Shown piece after piece: positions 32,475 through 41,110 of a stretch of DNA of 64,000 nucleotides. Below the pieces are notes generated by a model. That model was not told where the DNA came from and made no database searches. It saw nothing but the letters and a program-made list of their open reading frames with translations. This DNA is from Streptomyces sp. 1222.5 (GTDB taxonomy: Bacteria; Actinomycetota; Actinomycetes; Streptomycetales; Streptomycetaceae), in NCBI RefSeq assembly GCF_900105245.1, contig NZ_FNSZ01000001.1, positions 4,896,001-4,960,000 on the forward strand, read 5' to 3'. The position numbers and the translations under genes were made by a program. How positions within the stretch are numbered: position 1 is the stretch's first letter; every line of letters starts with the position of its first letter.

Positions 32475-34157
32475 ATGGATTCCTCGACCGGGCGGTCCTT
32501 CGTCCCGCCGCGCAGCCCGTCCGCGCAGCGGGCGGCCACCGTCGTACTGACCGCGCTCGCCCCCGCCTCCTGGGGCACCACGTACGTCGTGACCACGGAG
32601 CTCCTGCCGCCGGGTCACCCGCTGTTCGCCGGGCTGATGCGCGCCCTGCCGGCCGGACTGGCCGGACTCGCGATCACCCGGGTCCTCCCGCGCGGGGACT
32701 GGTGGTGGAAGGCCGCCGTCCTCGGCGTGCTCAACATAGGCGCGTTCTTCCCCCTGCTGTTCCTCGCGGCCGAACGCCTCCCCGGCGGGGTCGCCGCCAC
32801 CCTGGGCGCCGCACAGCCCCTGCTGGTCGCCGGACTGGCCGGCCTGGTGCTCCGCGACCGGCCGACCCCCTGGCGGCTGACCTGGGGCGTGGTCGGTGCG
32901 CTCGGCGTCGCCCTGGTGGTGCTCGGGCCGCGGGCGCGGCTGGACGCCACCGGCGTCGCCGCGGGTCTCGCCGGTACGGCCGCCATGGCCTGCGGTGTCG
33001 TCCTCACCAAGCGCTGGGGCCGTCCCGCCGGGGTCGGCCCGCTGGCCCTGGCCGGCTGGCAGCTGACCGTCGGCGGACTGCTGCTGCTCCCGCTCACCCT
33101 GGTGATCGAGGGGACACCGCACGGGATCGACGCCGCGGCCGTGGGCGGCTACCTGTGGCTGGGCGGCATGGGCGGGTTGATCGCGTACACGCTGTGGTTC
33201 CGCGGGATCGGCCGCCTGCCGGTCGGCGCGTCCGCACCGCTCGTGCTGCTGTCCCCGCTGGTGGCGACCGCCATCGGCATCGCACGGGGAGAGTCGCTGA
33301 GCCTCCCGCAGACCCTGGGCTTCCTCCTCGCGCTGGCCGCCATGCTGGCCACCCAGCTCGATCCCCCGCACCCCGGCCGGCGGGCGCGGCGCGGGACCCC
33401 GGATCCCAAAGAGCGCGCGGCGGCCTCCGGTGAGCCGGGCATGACGGTCGCCGTGCTGGGTGCCACCGGGATGGTCGGCAGCCGGGTGGCGGCCGAGGCC
33501 GCTCGCCGTGGACACCGGGTGCTGGCCCTGTCCAGGAAGCCCGAGGCGCACGACCCGGCCGCGGACCCGGCCGTGACACCGGTCGCCGTCGACGTGCGGG
33601 ACGCCCACGCCGTGCACGAGGCACTGGCGGGCTCCGCCGCGCACGGTGCCGCCGACGCCGTGGTGCTGGCCGTGCGGACCGAGCCGGCCGACGAGGAGTT
33701 CCTGGTCGGTGCGACCCGTACGGTCCTGGACACCGCCGCGCGGCTGGGCATCCGTGTCCTCGTGGTGGGCGGCGCCGGGGCGCTGCGCAGTCCGGACGAT
33801 CCCGGACTGCTCGTCGCGCACAACCCCGCGTACGTGCCCGCCGAGGTGCGGGCCGTCGCCGCCGCCGGTCTGGCCCAGTGGGAGACGTGCCGGGCCCATA
33901 CCGGTGCCGACTGGGTCTATCTCAGCCCGCCCGCCCTGCTCGAACCCGGTTCACGGACGGGCCGGCACCGGCGCGGCACCGACACCCTGCTCACCGCCGC
34001 CGACGGCCGGTCGTGGATCAGTGCGGAGGATCTGGCGGTCGCGGTGCTCGACGAACTGCAGACGCCGGGCGCCGAGCGGCACATCACGGTCGTCCACCAC
34101 GACGCGGCCCCACCCGCCGGTTCCTACGCGGCCCCCGCGTCACAAGAGAAGTCGTAG
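32475..34157 (+). CDS. EamA-family transporter fused to an NAD(P)-binding dehydrogenase-like domain
   Basis: One uninterrupted 560-residue frame. Residues about 15-305 are a ten-helix EamA/DMT permease in two repeats (APASWGTTYVVTTELLPPGH, FAGLMRALPAGLAGLAITR, GVAATLGAAQPLLVAGLAGL, APLVLLSPLVATAIGIARGE). After a basic linker, residues about 323-560 form a Rossmann domain starting MTVAVLGATGMVGSRVAAEA (G-x2-G-x2-G) and resembling SDR-a5/YwnB-type NADPH-binding proteins (WETCRAHTGADWVYLSPPAL). The ATG at 32475 is used. An internal ATG at 33441 could start the second domain independently, but its ribosome site is weak and there is no stop between, so a genuine fusion is likely. Divergent from a LysR gene. 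Confidence 0.78.
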   Translation: MDSSTGRSFVPPRSPSAQRAATVVLTALAPASWGTTYVVTTELLPPGHPLFAGLMRALPAGLAGLAITRVLPRGDWWWKAAVLGVLNIGAFFPLLFLAAERLPGGVAATLGAAQPLLVAGLAGLVLRDRPTPWRLTWGVVGALGVALVVLGPRARLDATGVAAGLAGTAAMACGVVLTKRWGRPAGVGPLALAGWQLTVGGLLLLPLTLVIEGTPHGIDAAAVGGYLWLGGMGGLIAYTLWFRGIGRLPVGASAPLVLLSPLVATAIGIARGESLSLPQTLGFLLALAAMLATQLDPPHPGRRARRGTPDPKERAAASGEPGMTVAVLGATGMVGSRVAAEAARRGHRVLALSRKPEAHDPAADPAVTPVAVDVRDAHAVHEALAGSAAHGAADAVVLAVRTEPADEEFLVGATRTVLDTAARLGIRVLVVGGAGALRSPDDPGLLVAHNPAYVPAEVRAVAAAGLAQWETCRAHTGADWVYLSPPALLEPGSRTGRHRRGTDTLLTAADGRSWISAEDLAVAVLDELQTPGAERHITVVHHDAAPPAGSYAAPASQEKS

Positions 34158-34999
34158 CCGGTGAAGTCGGCGACCGGGACGTACCCGAGGCGCCGGTAGA
34201 GGGCGTTGCTGGTGGGGTTGGCCGGGTTCGTGAACAGGACGACGTCCGTCGCGCCCGCCGCCAGCGCGGCCCGGCTGACCTCGGCCGTCACCGCACCGGC
34301 GTAGCCGCGGCCCCGGAGGCGGGCCGGGGTGTACACGGGGTCCACCCGGACCATGCCGCCGACCATCGAGGTCGAGCCCGCCATGGACACCGGGGTGCCG
34401 TCCGGGGTCTCCCAGAACGTGAACCGCTTGTCGGCGAAGCGTGAGGCGGCCCAGGAGCCGGGGTCCGTGGCGAGGACCTCGCCGACGTCGGCGCAGAACG
34501 CGCCGCACCAGCGGACGACCCGCTCGTGGTCGTGCGCGCCCGCGACCCGGCCCGCGCCCGCCGGGACCGGCTCCTGCGGGGTGAGCGTGCCGAGCCGGTG
34601 GAGTCGGCCCCACCAGGAGGCCTCAGGCTCCGCGCCGGTGTGCCGCTGCCAGGCCTCGGCGAACGCGGTGGCGCTGTCGTGGTCGGCGAGCACGCCCGGG
34701 AGGGGGTGGCCGAGGCCGGCCAGGCGCACGGCGAGGGTGTCGGCCTGCTCGGGGGAGAGGGCGGTGACGGTCAGGCGGCGGGACGGAAGGCGGTAGCAGA
34801 CGGCGTGGACCTCGCCGCCCGACTCCAGCCGGCCGAAGACGGTGGCCTCGCCGTCCGGGGCGCCGGCCCCACGGGTGCGCAGTCTCTCGACCGTGGTCAG
34901 CGGTGTGTTGTGCAGGGCCGGGCGCGAGCGCAGGAAGTCTCCGGCCCGGGCGAGGAACTGGTCGACGTCTTCGGTGAGATGCCAGTCGTCGGGTCGCAT
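34124..34999 (-). CDS. GNAT-family N-acetyltransferase
   Basis: A 291-residue acetyltransferase. The C-terminal GNAT domain (about residues 150-285) has VRVDPVYTPARLRGRGYAGA, the R/Q-x2-G-x-G/A acetyl-CoA loop (RLRGRGYAG), and NPTSNALYRRLGYVPVADFT. The N-terminal half is a diverged GNAT-like or mixed domain (LSPEQADTLAVRLAGLGHPL). ATG at 34999 with a GGAGCATGAGGC leader. The 3' end overlaps the convergent fusion gene by 34 bp. Substrate unknown. Confidence 0.82.
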   Translation of the reverse strand: MRPDDWHLTEDVDQFLARAGDFLRSRPALHNTPLTTVERLRTRGAGAPDGEATVFGRLESGGEVHAVCYRLPSRRLTVTALSPEQADTLAVRLAGLGHPLPGVLADHDSATAFAEAWQRHTGAEPEASWWGRLHRLGTLTPQEPVPAGAGRVAGAHDHERVVRWCGAFCADVGEVLATDPGSWAASRFADKRFTFWETPDGTPVSMAGSTSMVGGMVRVDPVYTPARLRGRGYAGAVTAEVSRAALAAGATDVVLFTNPANPTSNALYRRLGYVPVADFTGYDFSCDAGAA

Positions 35000-35120
35000 G
35001 CCTCATGCTCCCCGATCCGCGCGGCTCGCGGGCGCGAACGCCCGGAGCGGAGACGGGCCGACGCCCGGCCCGGCCACTTCGCGCGGGAGTCCCGCCCGCC
35101 CCCGGTGCGGCGGGACCGGC

Positions 35121-35552
35121 TCAGGGCCAGACGAGGCAGTACGGCTGGTGCCCGGCCTCGTGCAGCCGGTGCGAGAAGTCCTGCCACTCGTGCAGCAGCT
35201 GGTACACGTTGAACGCGTCGCGCGGGCCGCCCCGGTCCGGGACCGTCGACCAGATGAAGGCCGCGGCGCCGACCGCCTCCTCGCCGATGTCGCGCAGGGG
35301 GTCGACGACCGTCATGGGAAGCTTGACGACGGCGTAGTCGGGGTGCAGCACGACCAGTTCGAGGGGCGGGACCTTGTGCAGGGGCACGCCCTCGATGCCG
35401 GTCAGCACCATCGCGGCCATCGTCTCCGGCTTGATCTTGGTGAACATGCCGTTCATGCCCAGCTCGTCGCCGCCGAGTTCCTCGGGACGCATCGAGATGG
35501 GGACGCGGGCCGCGGTCGCGCCGTCCGGCGCGCCGAAGTATTTGTACGTCAC
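35121..35552 (-). CDS. Conserved hypothetical protein
   Basis: A 143-residue cytoplasmic protein of unknown function starting VTYKYFGAPDGATAARVPIS. It contains GMNGMFTKIKPETMAAMVLT, DYAVVKLPMTVVDPLRDIGE and a Trp/His-rich end (LLHEWQDFSHRLHEAGHQPY). I recall near-identical proteins next to hemL in other Streptomyces. GTG at 35552 is chosen; the same frame stays open upstream to 35819 through a repetitive Arg/Asp/Gln/Pro-rich stretch, so a longer product cannot be excluded. No signal or membrane segment. Confidence 0.75.
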   Translation of the reverse strand: MTYKYFGAPDGATAARVPISMRPEELGGDELGMNGMFTKIKPETMAAMVLTGIEGVPLHKVPPLELVVLHPDYAVVKLPMTVVDPLRDIGEEAVGAAAFIWSTVPDRGGPRDAFNVYQLLHEWQDFSHRLHEAGHQPYCLVWP

Positions 35553-36139
35553 CCCCACCCGACCACCATTCCTGCTCCCCGCCCGCAGGCGGTCGGCCCG
35601 GTGGTCGAGCCGGCGGTCGATCGGCCGCTCCGGCTGCCGGTCGGTCTGCCGGTCGGGCTGCTGGTCGATCTGCCGGTCGTACCGCTCGGGCTCACTCGGT
35701 ACACCCTGTGTCTGACGTGCTTCGGTCGCTTCCTCCGCCTCGCGCCGGTGCCTTCCCCGCCGGGCACGTCGAGGACCCAGGTCATCAGTCCCCTCGCCCA
35801 GTCCGCCACCGCGATGCATATCTCCACCCGACTGCTTTTCTAGGACGCGTGGCCCCCGCCGCGCAACCCGATCATCGTGTCAGTGACCTCCCCCACGGCC
35901 GCCCGCCGAAACGTGCGGTGGAACAGCAGTCCACGCGGGGAACTTCCCGACCCCTGATCATTACGTGCGTATGAGCTGTGTGTATCAGGTGTCAGTCTCG
36001 CAGATGAGGGATGGAGCCGCTTTGATCTTGAGCGGCGCCGCTCTGATCCTGAGGCGGACCGCGGTCCGGCCGGGGCGCGGCCTACCCTGAGGGGGTCACC
36101 ACGCCACCGGAGTCCGAGAAGCCGGAGAACTCGCACGTC
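35553..36139. other. 587-bp divergent region upstream of hemL
   Basis: No convincing gene. From 35590 to about 35690 there is a degenerate repeat of 12- and 16-bp units built on CGGTCGG/CTGCCGGTCG. The centre (35930-36000) is AT-richer and is the likely promoter zone for both flanking genes. A short minus-strand frame (ATG near 35875, MIGLRGGGHAS then stop) follows a good GGGGGAGG site and could be a leader peptide, but it is too short to judge. Paired repeats at 36017-36057 precede hemL. Confidence 0.5.
36017..36057 (+). repeat. Two imperfect direct repeats upstream of hemL, each a small hairpin
   Basis: CCGCTTTGATCTTGAGCGG (36017-36035) is followed by CCGCTCTGATCCTGAGGCGG (36038-36057). 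They differ at few positions, and each is flanked by complementary CCGCT/AGCGG-type ends, so either tandem operators or a small RNA fold in the hemL leader is possible. Confidence 0.55.
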
Positions 36140-37465
36140 ATGAGTGCCCTGAGCGAAACGCCCTATCCGTACGAAGCGCCCGCCTCGCAGGCGCTCTTCG
36201 ACCGTGCCTCCGCCGTCACACCGGGGGGCGTGAACTCCCCGGTGCGCGCCTTCCGTGCCGTCGGCGGCACCCCGCGCTTCATGGTGTCGGGGAAGGGGGC
36301 CTACCTCACCGACGCCGACGGGCGTGAGTACGTCGACCTCGTGTGCTCCTGGGGACCGATGATCCTCGGCCACTCGCACCCCGAGGTCATCGCCGCCGTC
36401 CAGGAGGCCGTCGCCCGCGGCACGTCCTTCGGCACGCCCGGCGAGGGCGAGGTCGCCCTCGCCGAGGAGATCGTCGCCCGGGTGGCGCCCGTCGAGCAGG
36501 TCCGGCTCGTCAGCAGCGGCACCGAGGCGACCATGTCGGCCATCCGCCTCGCCCGGGGCTTCACCCGGCGCTCCAAGGTGATCAAGTTCGCCGGCTGCTA
36601 CCACGGCCACGTGGACTCGTTGCTCGCCGCGGCCGGCAGCGGTGTCGCGACCTTCGCGCTGCCGGACACCCCCGGCGTCACCGGCGCCCAGGCCGGCGAC
36701 ACGATCGTGCTGCCGTACAACGACCTGGAGGCCGTGCAGGAGGCCTTCCACCGGCACCCGGGCGAGATCGCCTGCGTGATCACCGAGGCCTCGCCCGGCA
36801 ACATGGGCGTCGTGCCGCCGGACGCCGGGTTCAACCAGGGCCTGCGCGACGCCTGCCACAAGAACGGCGCCCTCTACATCTCCGACGAGGTGATGACGGG
36901 CTTCCGGACCAGCAGGAGCGGCTGGTTCGGGGTCGACGGGGTCGCACCCGACCTCATGACCTTCGGCAAGGTCATGGGCGGCGGCTTCCCGGCCGCCGCC
37001 TTCGGCGGGCGCGCCGACGTCATGGCCCACCTCGCCCCGGCCGGGCCCGTCTACCAGGCCGGCACCCTCTCCGGGAACCCGGTCGCCACCGCCGCCGGTC
37101 TCGCGCAGCTGCGGCTCCTCGACGACGCGGCGTACGAGACGGTGGACGCCGTCTCCGCGCAGATCCAGTCGCTGGTCACCGAGGCGCTGAGCAAGGAGGG
37201 CGTCGCGCACCGGCTGCAGAGCGCCTCCAACATGTTCTCCGTCTTCTTCACCGACCGGCAGGTGCGCAACTACGAGGACGCCAAGCGGCAGGAGTCGTAC
37301 CGCTTCACCGCGTTCTTCCACTCGCTGCTGTCGAACGGCGTCTACCTGCCGCCGTCGTCCTTCGAGTCCTGGTTCGTGTCCACGGCCCATGACGAGCGGG
37401 CCATCCAGAAGATCGCCGACGCCCTCCCGGCGGCGGCCCGGGCGGCTGCGGAGGCCACCGCGTGA
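36140..37465 (+). CDS. hemL: Glutamate-1-semialdehyde 2,1-aminomutase
   Basis: A 441-residue PLP enzyme that converts the HemA product, glutamate-1-semialdehyde, to 5-aminolevulinate, the substrate of HemB. The signature sequence is complete: TPGGVNSPVRAF, VSSGTEATMSAIRLARGFT, CYHGHVDSLLA, ISDEVMTGFR and the PLP lysine K277 in MTFGKVMGGGFPAAAFGG. Length is normal. ATG at 36140 with GGAGAA about 11 bases upstream. The TGA overlaps the GTG of the next gene (GTGA). It lies 30 kb from hemA in this window. Confidence 0.97.
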   Translation: MSALSETPYPYEAPASQALFDRASAVTPGGVNSPVRAFRAVGGTPRFMVSGKGAYLTDADGREYVDLVCSWGPMILGHSHPEVIAAVQEAVARGTSFGTPGEGEVALAEEIVARVAPVEQVRLVSSGTEATMSAIRLARGFTRRSKVIKFAGCYHGHVDSLLAAAGSGVATFALPDTPGVTGAQAGDTIVLPYNDLEAVQEAFHRHPGEIACVITEASPGNMGVVPPDAGFNQGLRDACHKNGALYISDEVMTGFRTSRSGWFGVDGVAPDLMTFGKVMGGGFPAAAFGGRADVMAHLAPAGPVYQAGTLSGNPVATAAGLAQLRLLDDAAYETVDAVSAQIQSLVTEALSKEGVAHRLQSASNMFSVFFTDRQVRNYEDAKRQESYRFTAFFHSLLSNGVYLPPSSFESWFVSTAHDERAIQKIADALPAAARAAAEATA

Positions 37466-38175
37466 GCAACAGCACCGGCAACACCGGCGACAAGGACATC
37501 ACCGTCGTCCACCTCATGCGGCACGGCGAGGTCGAGAACCCGAGCGGCGTCCTCTACGGACGGCTGCCCGGGTACCACCTGTCCGAGCTCGGCCGGCAGA
37601 TGGCCGACCGGGTCGCCGAGCACCTCGCCTCACGTGACGTCACCCACGTGTGCGCCTCGCCGCTGGAGCGCGCGCAGGAGACGGCCACCCCGATCGCCAA
37701 GGCGCACGGCCTAGGCCTGGACACCGACGAGCGGCTCATCGAGGCCGACAACGTCTTCCAGGGCAAGACGTTCGGGGTCGGCGACGGCGCGCTGCGCAAG
37801 CCGGACAACTGGAAGCACCTCGTCAACCCGTTCCGGCCGTCCTGGGGCGAGCCGTACATCGACCAGGTCGTGCGGATGATGGGCGCGCTGAACGCGGCCA
37901 AGGACCGGGCCCGCGGGCACGAGGCGGTGCTGGTCAGCCATCAGCTGCCGATCTGGATCGTCCGTTCGTACGTCGAGCGGCGGCGGCTGTGGCACGACCC
38001 GCGCAAGCGGCAGTGCACCCTCGCCTCCCTGACGACCTTCACGTACCAGGGCGACAAGATCGTGTCGGTCGGCTACAGCGAGCCCGCCATCGATCTCGTC
38101 CCGGTCCATCTGCGCGCCGGCGCCAAGCCCCAGAAGGGCAAGGGCACGGCCCAGGGGAAGGCCTTCGGGGCCTGA
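37462..38175 (+). CDS. Histidine phosphatase (phosphoglycerate mutase-like)
   Basis: A 237-residue branch of the histidine phosphatase superfamily. The catalytic RHG motif is HLMRHGEVENPSGVLYGRLP with His21; the second acid/His region is GHEAVLVSHQLPIWIVRSYV, and CASPLERAQETATPIA provides the phosphate-binding Arg. The C-terminus is Lys/Gly-rich. It is coupled to hemL by a four-base overlap. It probably dephosphorylates a small molecule rather than acting in glycolysis; the constant association with hemL and cytochrome c genes is unexplained. Confidence 0.88.
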   Translation: MSNSTGNTGDKDITVVHLMRHGEVENPSGVLYGRLPGYHLSELGRQMADRVAEHLASRDVTHVCASPLERAQETATPIAKAHGLGLDTDERLIEADNVFQGKTFGVGDGALRKPDNWKHLVNPFRPSWGEPYIDQVVRMMGALNAAKDRARGHEAVLVSHQLPIWIVRSYVERRRLWHDPRKRQCTLASLTTFTYQGDKIVSVGYSEPAIDLVPVHLRAGAKPQKGKGTAQGKAFGA

Positions 38176-38203
38176 CGGACCGTCGTTTCCGGAGGTCCCT
38201 TTG

Positions 38204-38247
38204 AAGCGCTTGGTGCGCTTTTGCGGGGATCGTTACGAAAAGCGCAC
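38204..38247 (+). promoter_or_regulatory. Cluster of GCGCTT motifs in palindromic arrangement
   Basis: AAGCGCTT (38204-38211) is a perfect palindrome; GTGCGCTTTT (38213-38222) and AAAAGCGCAC (38238-38247) are perfect 10-bp inverted repeats with a 15-bp spacer. All share a GCGCTT core. Placed 79-122 bp before the deacetylase-like gene, they could be operators; as a terminator for hemL they would lack a T-tract. Confidence 0.5.
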
Positions 38248-38325
38248 AAATTGGCGGAACCTCCCCGATCGTCACGCCCTCTGACTGGGTGACCATCCAG
38301 CAGGCGCGACGAATCGGGGATCTCC

Positions 38326-39630
38326 ATGCGCACCATCTCCCGGACCCTCTCCCGGCGTGGGGCACTCGGCCTCGGCGCGGGCGCGGCGGCCGCCGCCGGT
38401 CTCGCCGGCTGCGGGGGACTCAAGTCCTCGGACGGCGCGGGGCACCGGGACGGTTCCGGCAAGGGCGTCGACGGGCACGACGGCAAGGACCAGGGCCGGC
38501 CCGGTGCCCGTCCGGCGCGGCCCATCGGCGACGGCTCCACCTCCTTCACCGGCAGGCAGCCGCACCAGCCGGCCAGGCCCGAGCCGCTGGAGCCGGGCCA
38601 GACCCCGCCGCAGTTCGTGATCTTCTCCTGGGACGGCGCCGGCGAGGTCGGCAACGGACTCTTCCCGCGCTTCCTCGATCTCGCCAAGGAACACGGCGCG
38701 AGCATGACCTTCTTCCTCTCGGGGCTGTATCTGCTGCCCGAGTCGAAGAAGCGGCTGTACGAGCCGCCGAACAACCCGCGCGGCGCCTCGGACATCGGCT
38801 ACCTCACCGACGCGCACATCAAGGCCACGCTCGCAGGCGTGCGCCGCGCCTGGCTCGAGGGCCACGAGATCGGCACCCACTTCAACGGGCACTTCTGCGC
38901 GGGCGGCGGCTCGGTCGCCAACTGGAGCCCGCAGCAGTGGCGCAGCGAGATCCGGCAGGCGAAGGCGTTCGTCAAGGAGTGGCGGACGAACACCGGCTGG
39001 ACGGACCTGCCCTCGCTGCCCTTCGACTACGACAAGGAGCTGGTCGGCGGCCGCACGCCGTGTCTGCTCGGCCAGAACAACCTGCTGCCCACCGCCCGCG
39101 AGCTGGGCTGGCGCTATGACGCCTCCTCGCCGGGCGGCCGTCAGACGTGGCCGGTGAAGCGCCAGGGGATATGGGACCTGCCCTTGCAGCAGATACCTTT
39201 CCCCGGACGTTCCTTCGAGGTCCTGTCCATGGACTACAACATGCTGGCCAACCAGTCCGTGAACTCCACCAAGGCGCCCGCGTACAACTACCCGGGCTGG
39301 CGCAAGCAGTCCGCGCAGGCGTACATCCAGGGATTCCAGCGGGCGTACGAGACGAACCGGGCGCCGTTCTTCGTCGGCAACCACTTCGAGGAGTGGAACG
39401 GCGGCATCTACATGGACTCCGTCGAGGAGGCCTTCAAGCACATCGCGCGCGAGAAGGAGAAGGGCGGGGACGTGCGGCTGGTCTCCTTCCGGCAGTTCGC
39501 GGACTGGATGGACGCGCAGAAGCCCGAGGTGCTCGCGAAGCTGCGGACGCTGGAGGTCGGGCAGCGGCCCGCCGGCGGCTGGAAGGAGTTCCTGCGGGAC
39601 ACCAAGTCGGCCTCCTCGGACGCCGCCTGA
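38326..39630 (+). CDS. Secreted lipoprotein with polysaccharide-deacetylase-like fold
   Basis: A 434-residue exported protein. The N-terminus has a twin-arginine type signal (TLSRRGALGLGAGAAAAAGL) ending in an AGCGG lipobox, then a Gly/Asp/Lys linker. The main domain carries FVIFSWDGAGEVGNGLFPRF, GASMTFFLSGLYLL, and GHEIGTHFNGHFCAGG, which align with the NodB-type motifs (TFDD replaced by SWDG; H-x3-H as THFNGH). The NodB catalytic residues are therefore only partly kept, so enzymatic activity is uncertain. It is likely on the outer face of the membrane. It follows the GCGCTT palindrome cluster and precedes the cytochrome c maturation genes. Confidence 0.78.
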   Translation: MRTISRTLSRRGALGLGAGAAAAAGLAGCGGLKSSDGAGHRDGSGKGVDGHDGKDQGRPGARPARPIGDGSTSFTGRQPHQPARPEPLEPGQTPPQFVIFSWDGAGEVGNGLFPRFLDLAKEHGASMTFFLSGLYLLPESKKRLYEPPNNPRGASDIGYLTDAHIKATLAGVRRAWLEGHEIGTHFNGHFCAGGGSVANWSPQQWRSEIRQAKAFVKEWRTNTGWTDLPSLPFDYDKELVGGRTPCLLGQNNLLPTARELGWRYDASSPGGRQTWPVKRQGIWDLPLQQIPFPGRSFEVLSMDYNMLANQSVNSTKAPAYNYPGWRKQSAQAYIQGFQRAYETNRAPFFVGNHFEEWNGGIYMDSVEEAFKHIAREKEKGGDVRLVSFRQFADWMDAQKPEVLAKLRTLEVGQRPAGGWKEFLRDTKSASSDAA

Positions 39631-39744
39631 GCCTCGCGGGGTACATAGTCCGAAATGCCCCGTGTAAATACGCCCTGAAATGCGGTTCTCTGTCCGGCAG
39701 GGGGGCGCGCAAGATCCCCGGAACGGCCATGCGAAACTTTTCAC

Positions 39745-40335
39745 ATGAGTACCCGAAGCCGCGCCGTTCTGCTCAGTGCCGTGGCCGCCGTGGCGGCCCT
39801 GTCCCTGTCCGCGTGCGGTAAGGGCGGCACCTCCGGCGGCGGTGGCAACACCAACTTCGTCACCGGCAACAACGGCATCGACACCGCGCCGCAGGGCGAG
39901 CGGGCCGCGGCCCCCGACCTGTCCGGCAAGACCATCGACGGCAGGACCGTGGACGTCGCCGACTACAAGGGCAAGGTCGTCGTGCTCAACGTCTGGGGCT
40001 CCTGGTGCGGCCCCTGCCGTGAGGAGGCGAAGTACTTCGCCAAGGTGTCGAAGGACTACTCCGGCAAGGGTGTGCAGTTCGTCGGCATCAACACCCGGGA
40101 CACCAGCACCACCCCGGCGGTCGCCTTCGAGAAGGAGCACGGGATCGGGTACCCGAGCCTGTACGACCCCACGGGCCGGCTCATGCTCCGCTTCAAGAAG
40201 GGCACCCTCAACCCGCAGCTGATCCCGTCCACCCTCATCCTCGACAAGGACGGGAAGGTCGCCGCGCGTGCCCTGGAGCCGCTCGACGACGCCGGCCTGC
40301 TGAAGATGCTCAAGCCGGTCCTGGCGGAGAAGTGA
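39745..40335 (+). CDS. resA: Thiol-disulfide oxidoreductase, ResA/TlpA-like lipoprotein
   Basis: A 196-residue membrane-anchored thioredoxin-like protein. The signal peptide ends in the lipobox LSAC (VAAVAALSLSACGKGG); the redox motif is WGSWCGPC with Cys88 and Cys91, and the cis-Pro segment is LIPSTLILDKDG. In System II it keeps apocytochrome c CXXCH cysteines reduced for heme attachment. The ATG at 39745 has no good Shine-Dalgarno. The next gene starts one base after its stop, so resA-ccdA-resB-ccsB form an operon. Confidence 0.92.
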   Translation: MSTRSRAVLLSAVAAVAALSLSACGKGGTSGGGGNTNFVTGNNGIDTAPQGERAAAPDLSGKTIDGRTVDVADYKGKVVVLNVWGSWCGPCREEAKYFAKVSKDYSGKGVQFVGINTRDTSTTPAVAFEKEHGIGYPSLYDPTGRLMLRFKKGTLNPQLIPSTLILDKDGKVAARALEPLDDAGLLKMLKPVLAEK

Positions 40336-40336
40336 C

Positions 40337-41107
40337 GTGAGCGCGACCCTGACGCTGGCCGCGGTGGGCCAGAACCAGACCGTGCTCCACGGCGCCCTGC
40401 TGATCTCCGCACCCCTGGCGCTGCTCGGCGGGCTGGTCTCCTTCTTCTCGCCCTGCGTCCTGCCGCTGGTCCCCGGCTACCTCTCCTACGTCACCGGCGT
40501 CGCCGGCACCGACCTGGCCGAGGCCCGGCGCGGCCGGATGGTCGCCGGCGCCTCCCTGTTCGTCGTCGGCTTCAGCGCCGTCTTCGTCTCCGGCGGCGCG
40601 CTGTTCGGCTACTTCGGCTCGACCCTCCAGGACTACCGGGACCCGCTGAGCAAGGCGCTCGGCGTCCTCATGATCCTCATGGGTGTGTTCTTCATGGGGC
40701 TGATGCCCTGGTTCACCCAGCGCGAGTTCCGCTTCCACAGGCGGCCGTCGAACGGCCTGGTGGGCGCCCCGTTCCTCGGCGCCCTGTTCGGCATCGGCTG
40801 GACCCCCTGCATGGGCCCGACTCTCTCCTCGGTGAACGCGCTCTCCTGGAACGAGGCGAGCGCCGGACGCGGCGCCCTGCTGACGGTGATCTACTGCGTG
40901 GGTCTCGGCGTCCCCTTCGTCCTCACCGCGATCGCCTTCCGCAAGGCGCTGGGCGCCTTCGCCTGGGTCAAGCGCCACTATGTCTGGGTGATGCGCATCG
41001 GCGGCACGATGATGATCGTGACCGGTGTGCTGCTGCTGACCGGTGCCTGGGACGCCCTGGTGCAGCAGATGCAGACCTGGTCCAACGGCTTCAGTGTGGG
41101 GATCTGA
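40337..41107 (+). CDS. ccdA: Cytochrome c biogenesis protein CcdA
   Basis: A 256-residue membrane protein with six or seven helices. The redox-active cysteines lie in FFSPCVLPLVPGYLSYV and GIGWTPCMGPTLSSV, the CcdA/DsbD-beta signature. It passes electrons from cytoplasmic thioredoxin across the membrane to ResA. GTG at 40337 right after the resA stop; three bases separate it from resB. Confidence 0.94.
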   Translation: MSATLTLAAVGQNQTVLHGALLISAPLALLGGLVSFFSPCVLPLVPGYLSYVTGVAGTDLAEARRGRMVAGASLFVVGFSAVFVSGGALFGYFGSTLQDYRDPLSKALGVLMILMGVFFMGLMPWFTQREFRFHRRPSNGLVGAPFLGALFGIGWTPCMGPTLSSVNALSWNEASAGRGALLTVIYCVGLGVPFVLTAIAFRKALGAFAWVKRHYVWVMRIGGTMMIVTGVLLLTGAWDALVQQMQTWSNGFSVGI

Positions 41108-41110
41108 TCG

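Noticed and set aside
35840..35875. An 11-codon leader peptide (MIGLRGGGHAS) with a strong ribosome site
   Set aside because: Too short to distinguish from chance without conservation; noted only under the intergenic region.
38213..38247. Terminator for the hemL unit
   Set aside because: The stem is interrupted by a 15-nt loop and lacks a T-tract; a shared GCGCTT core with a neighbouring palindrome fits an operator better.
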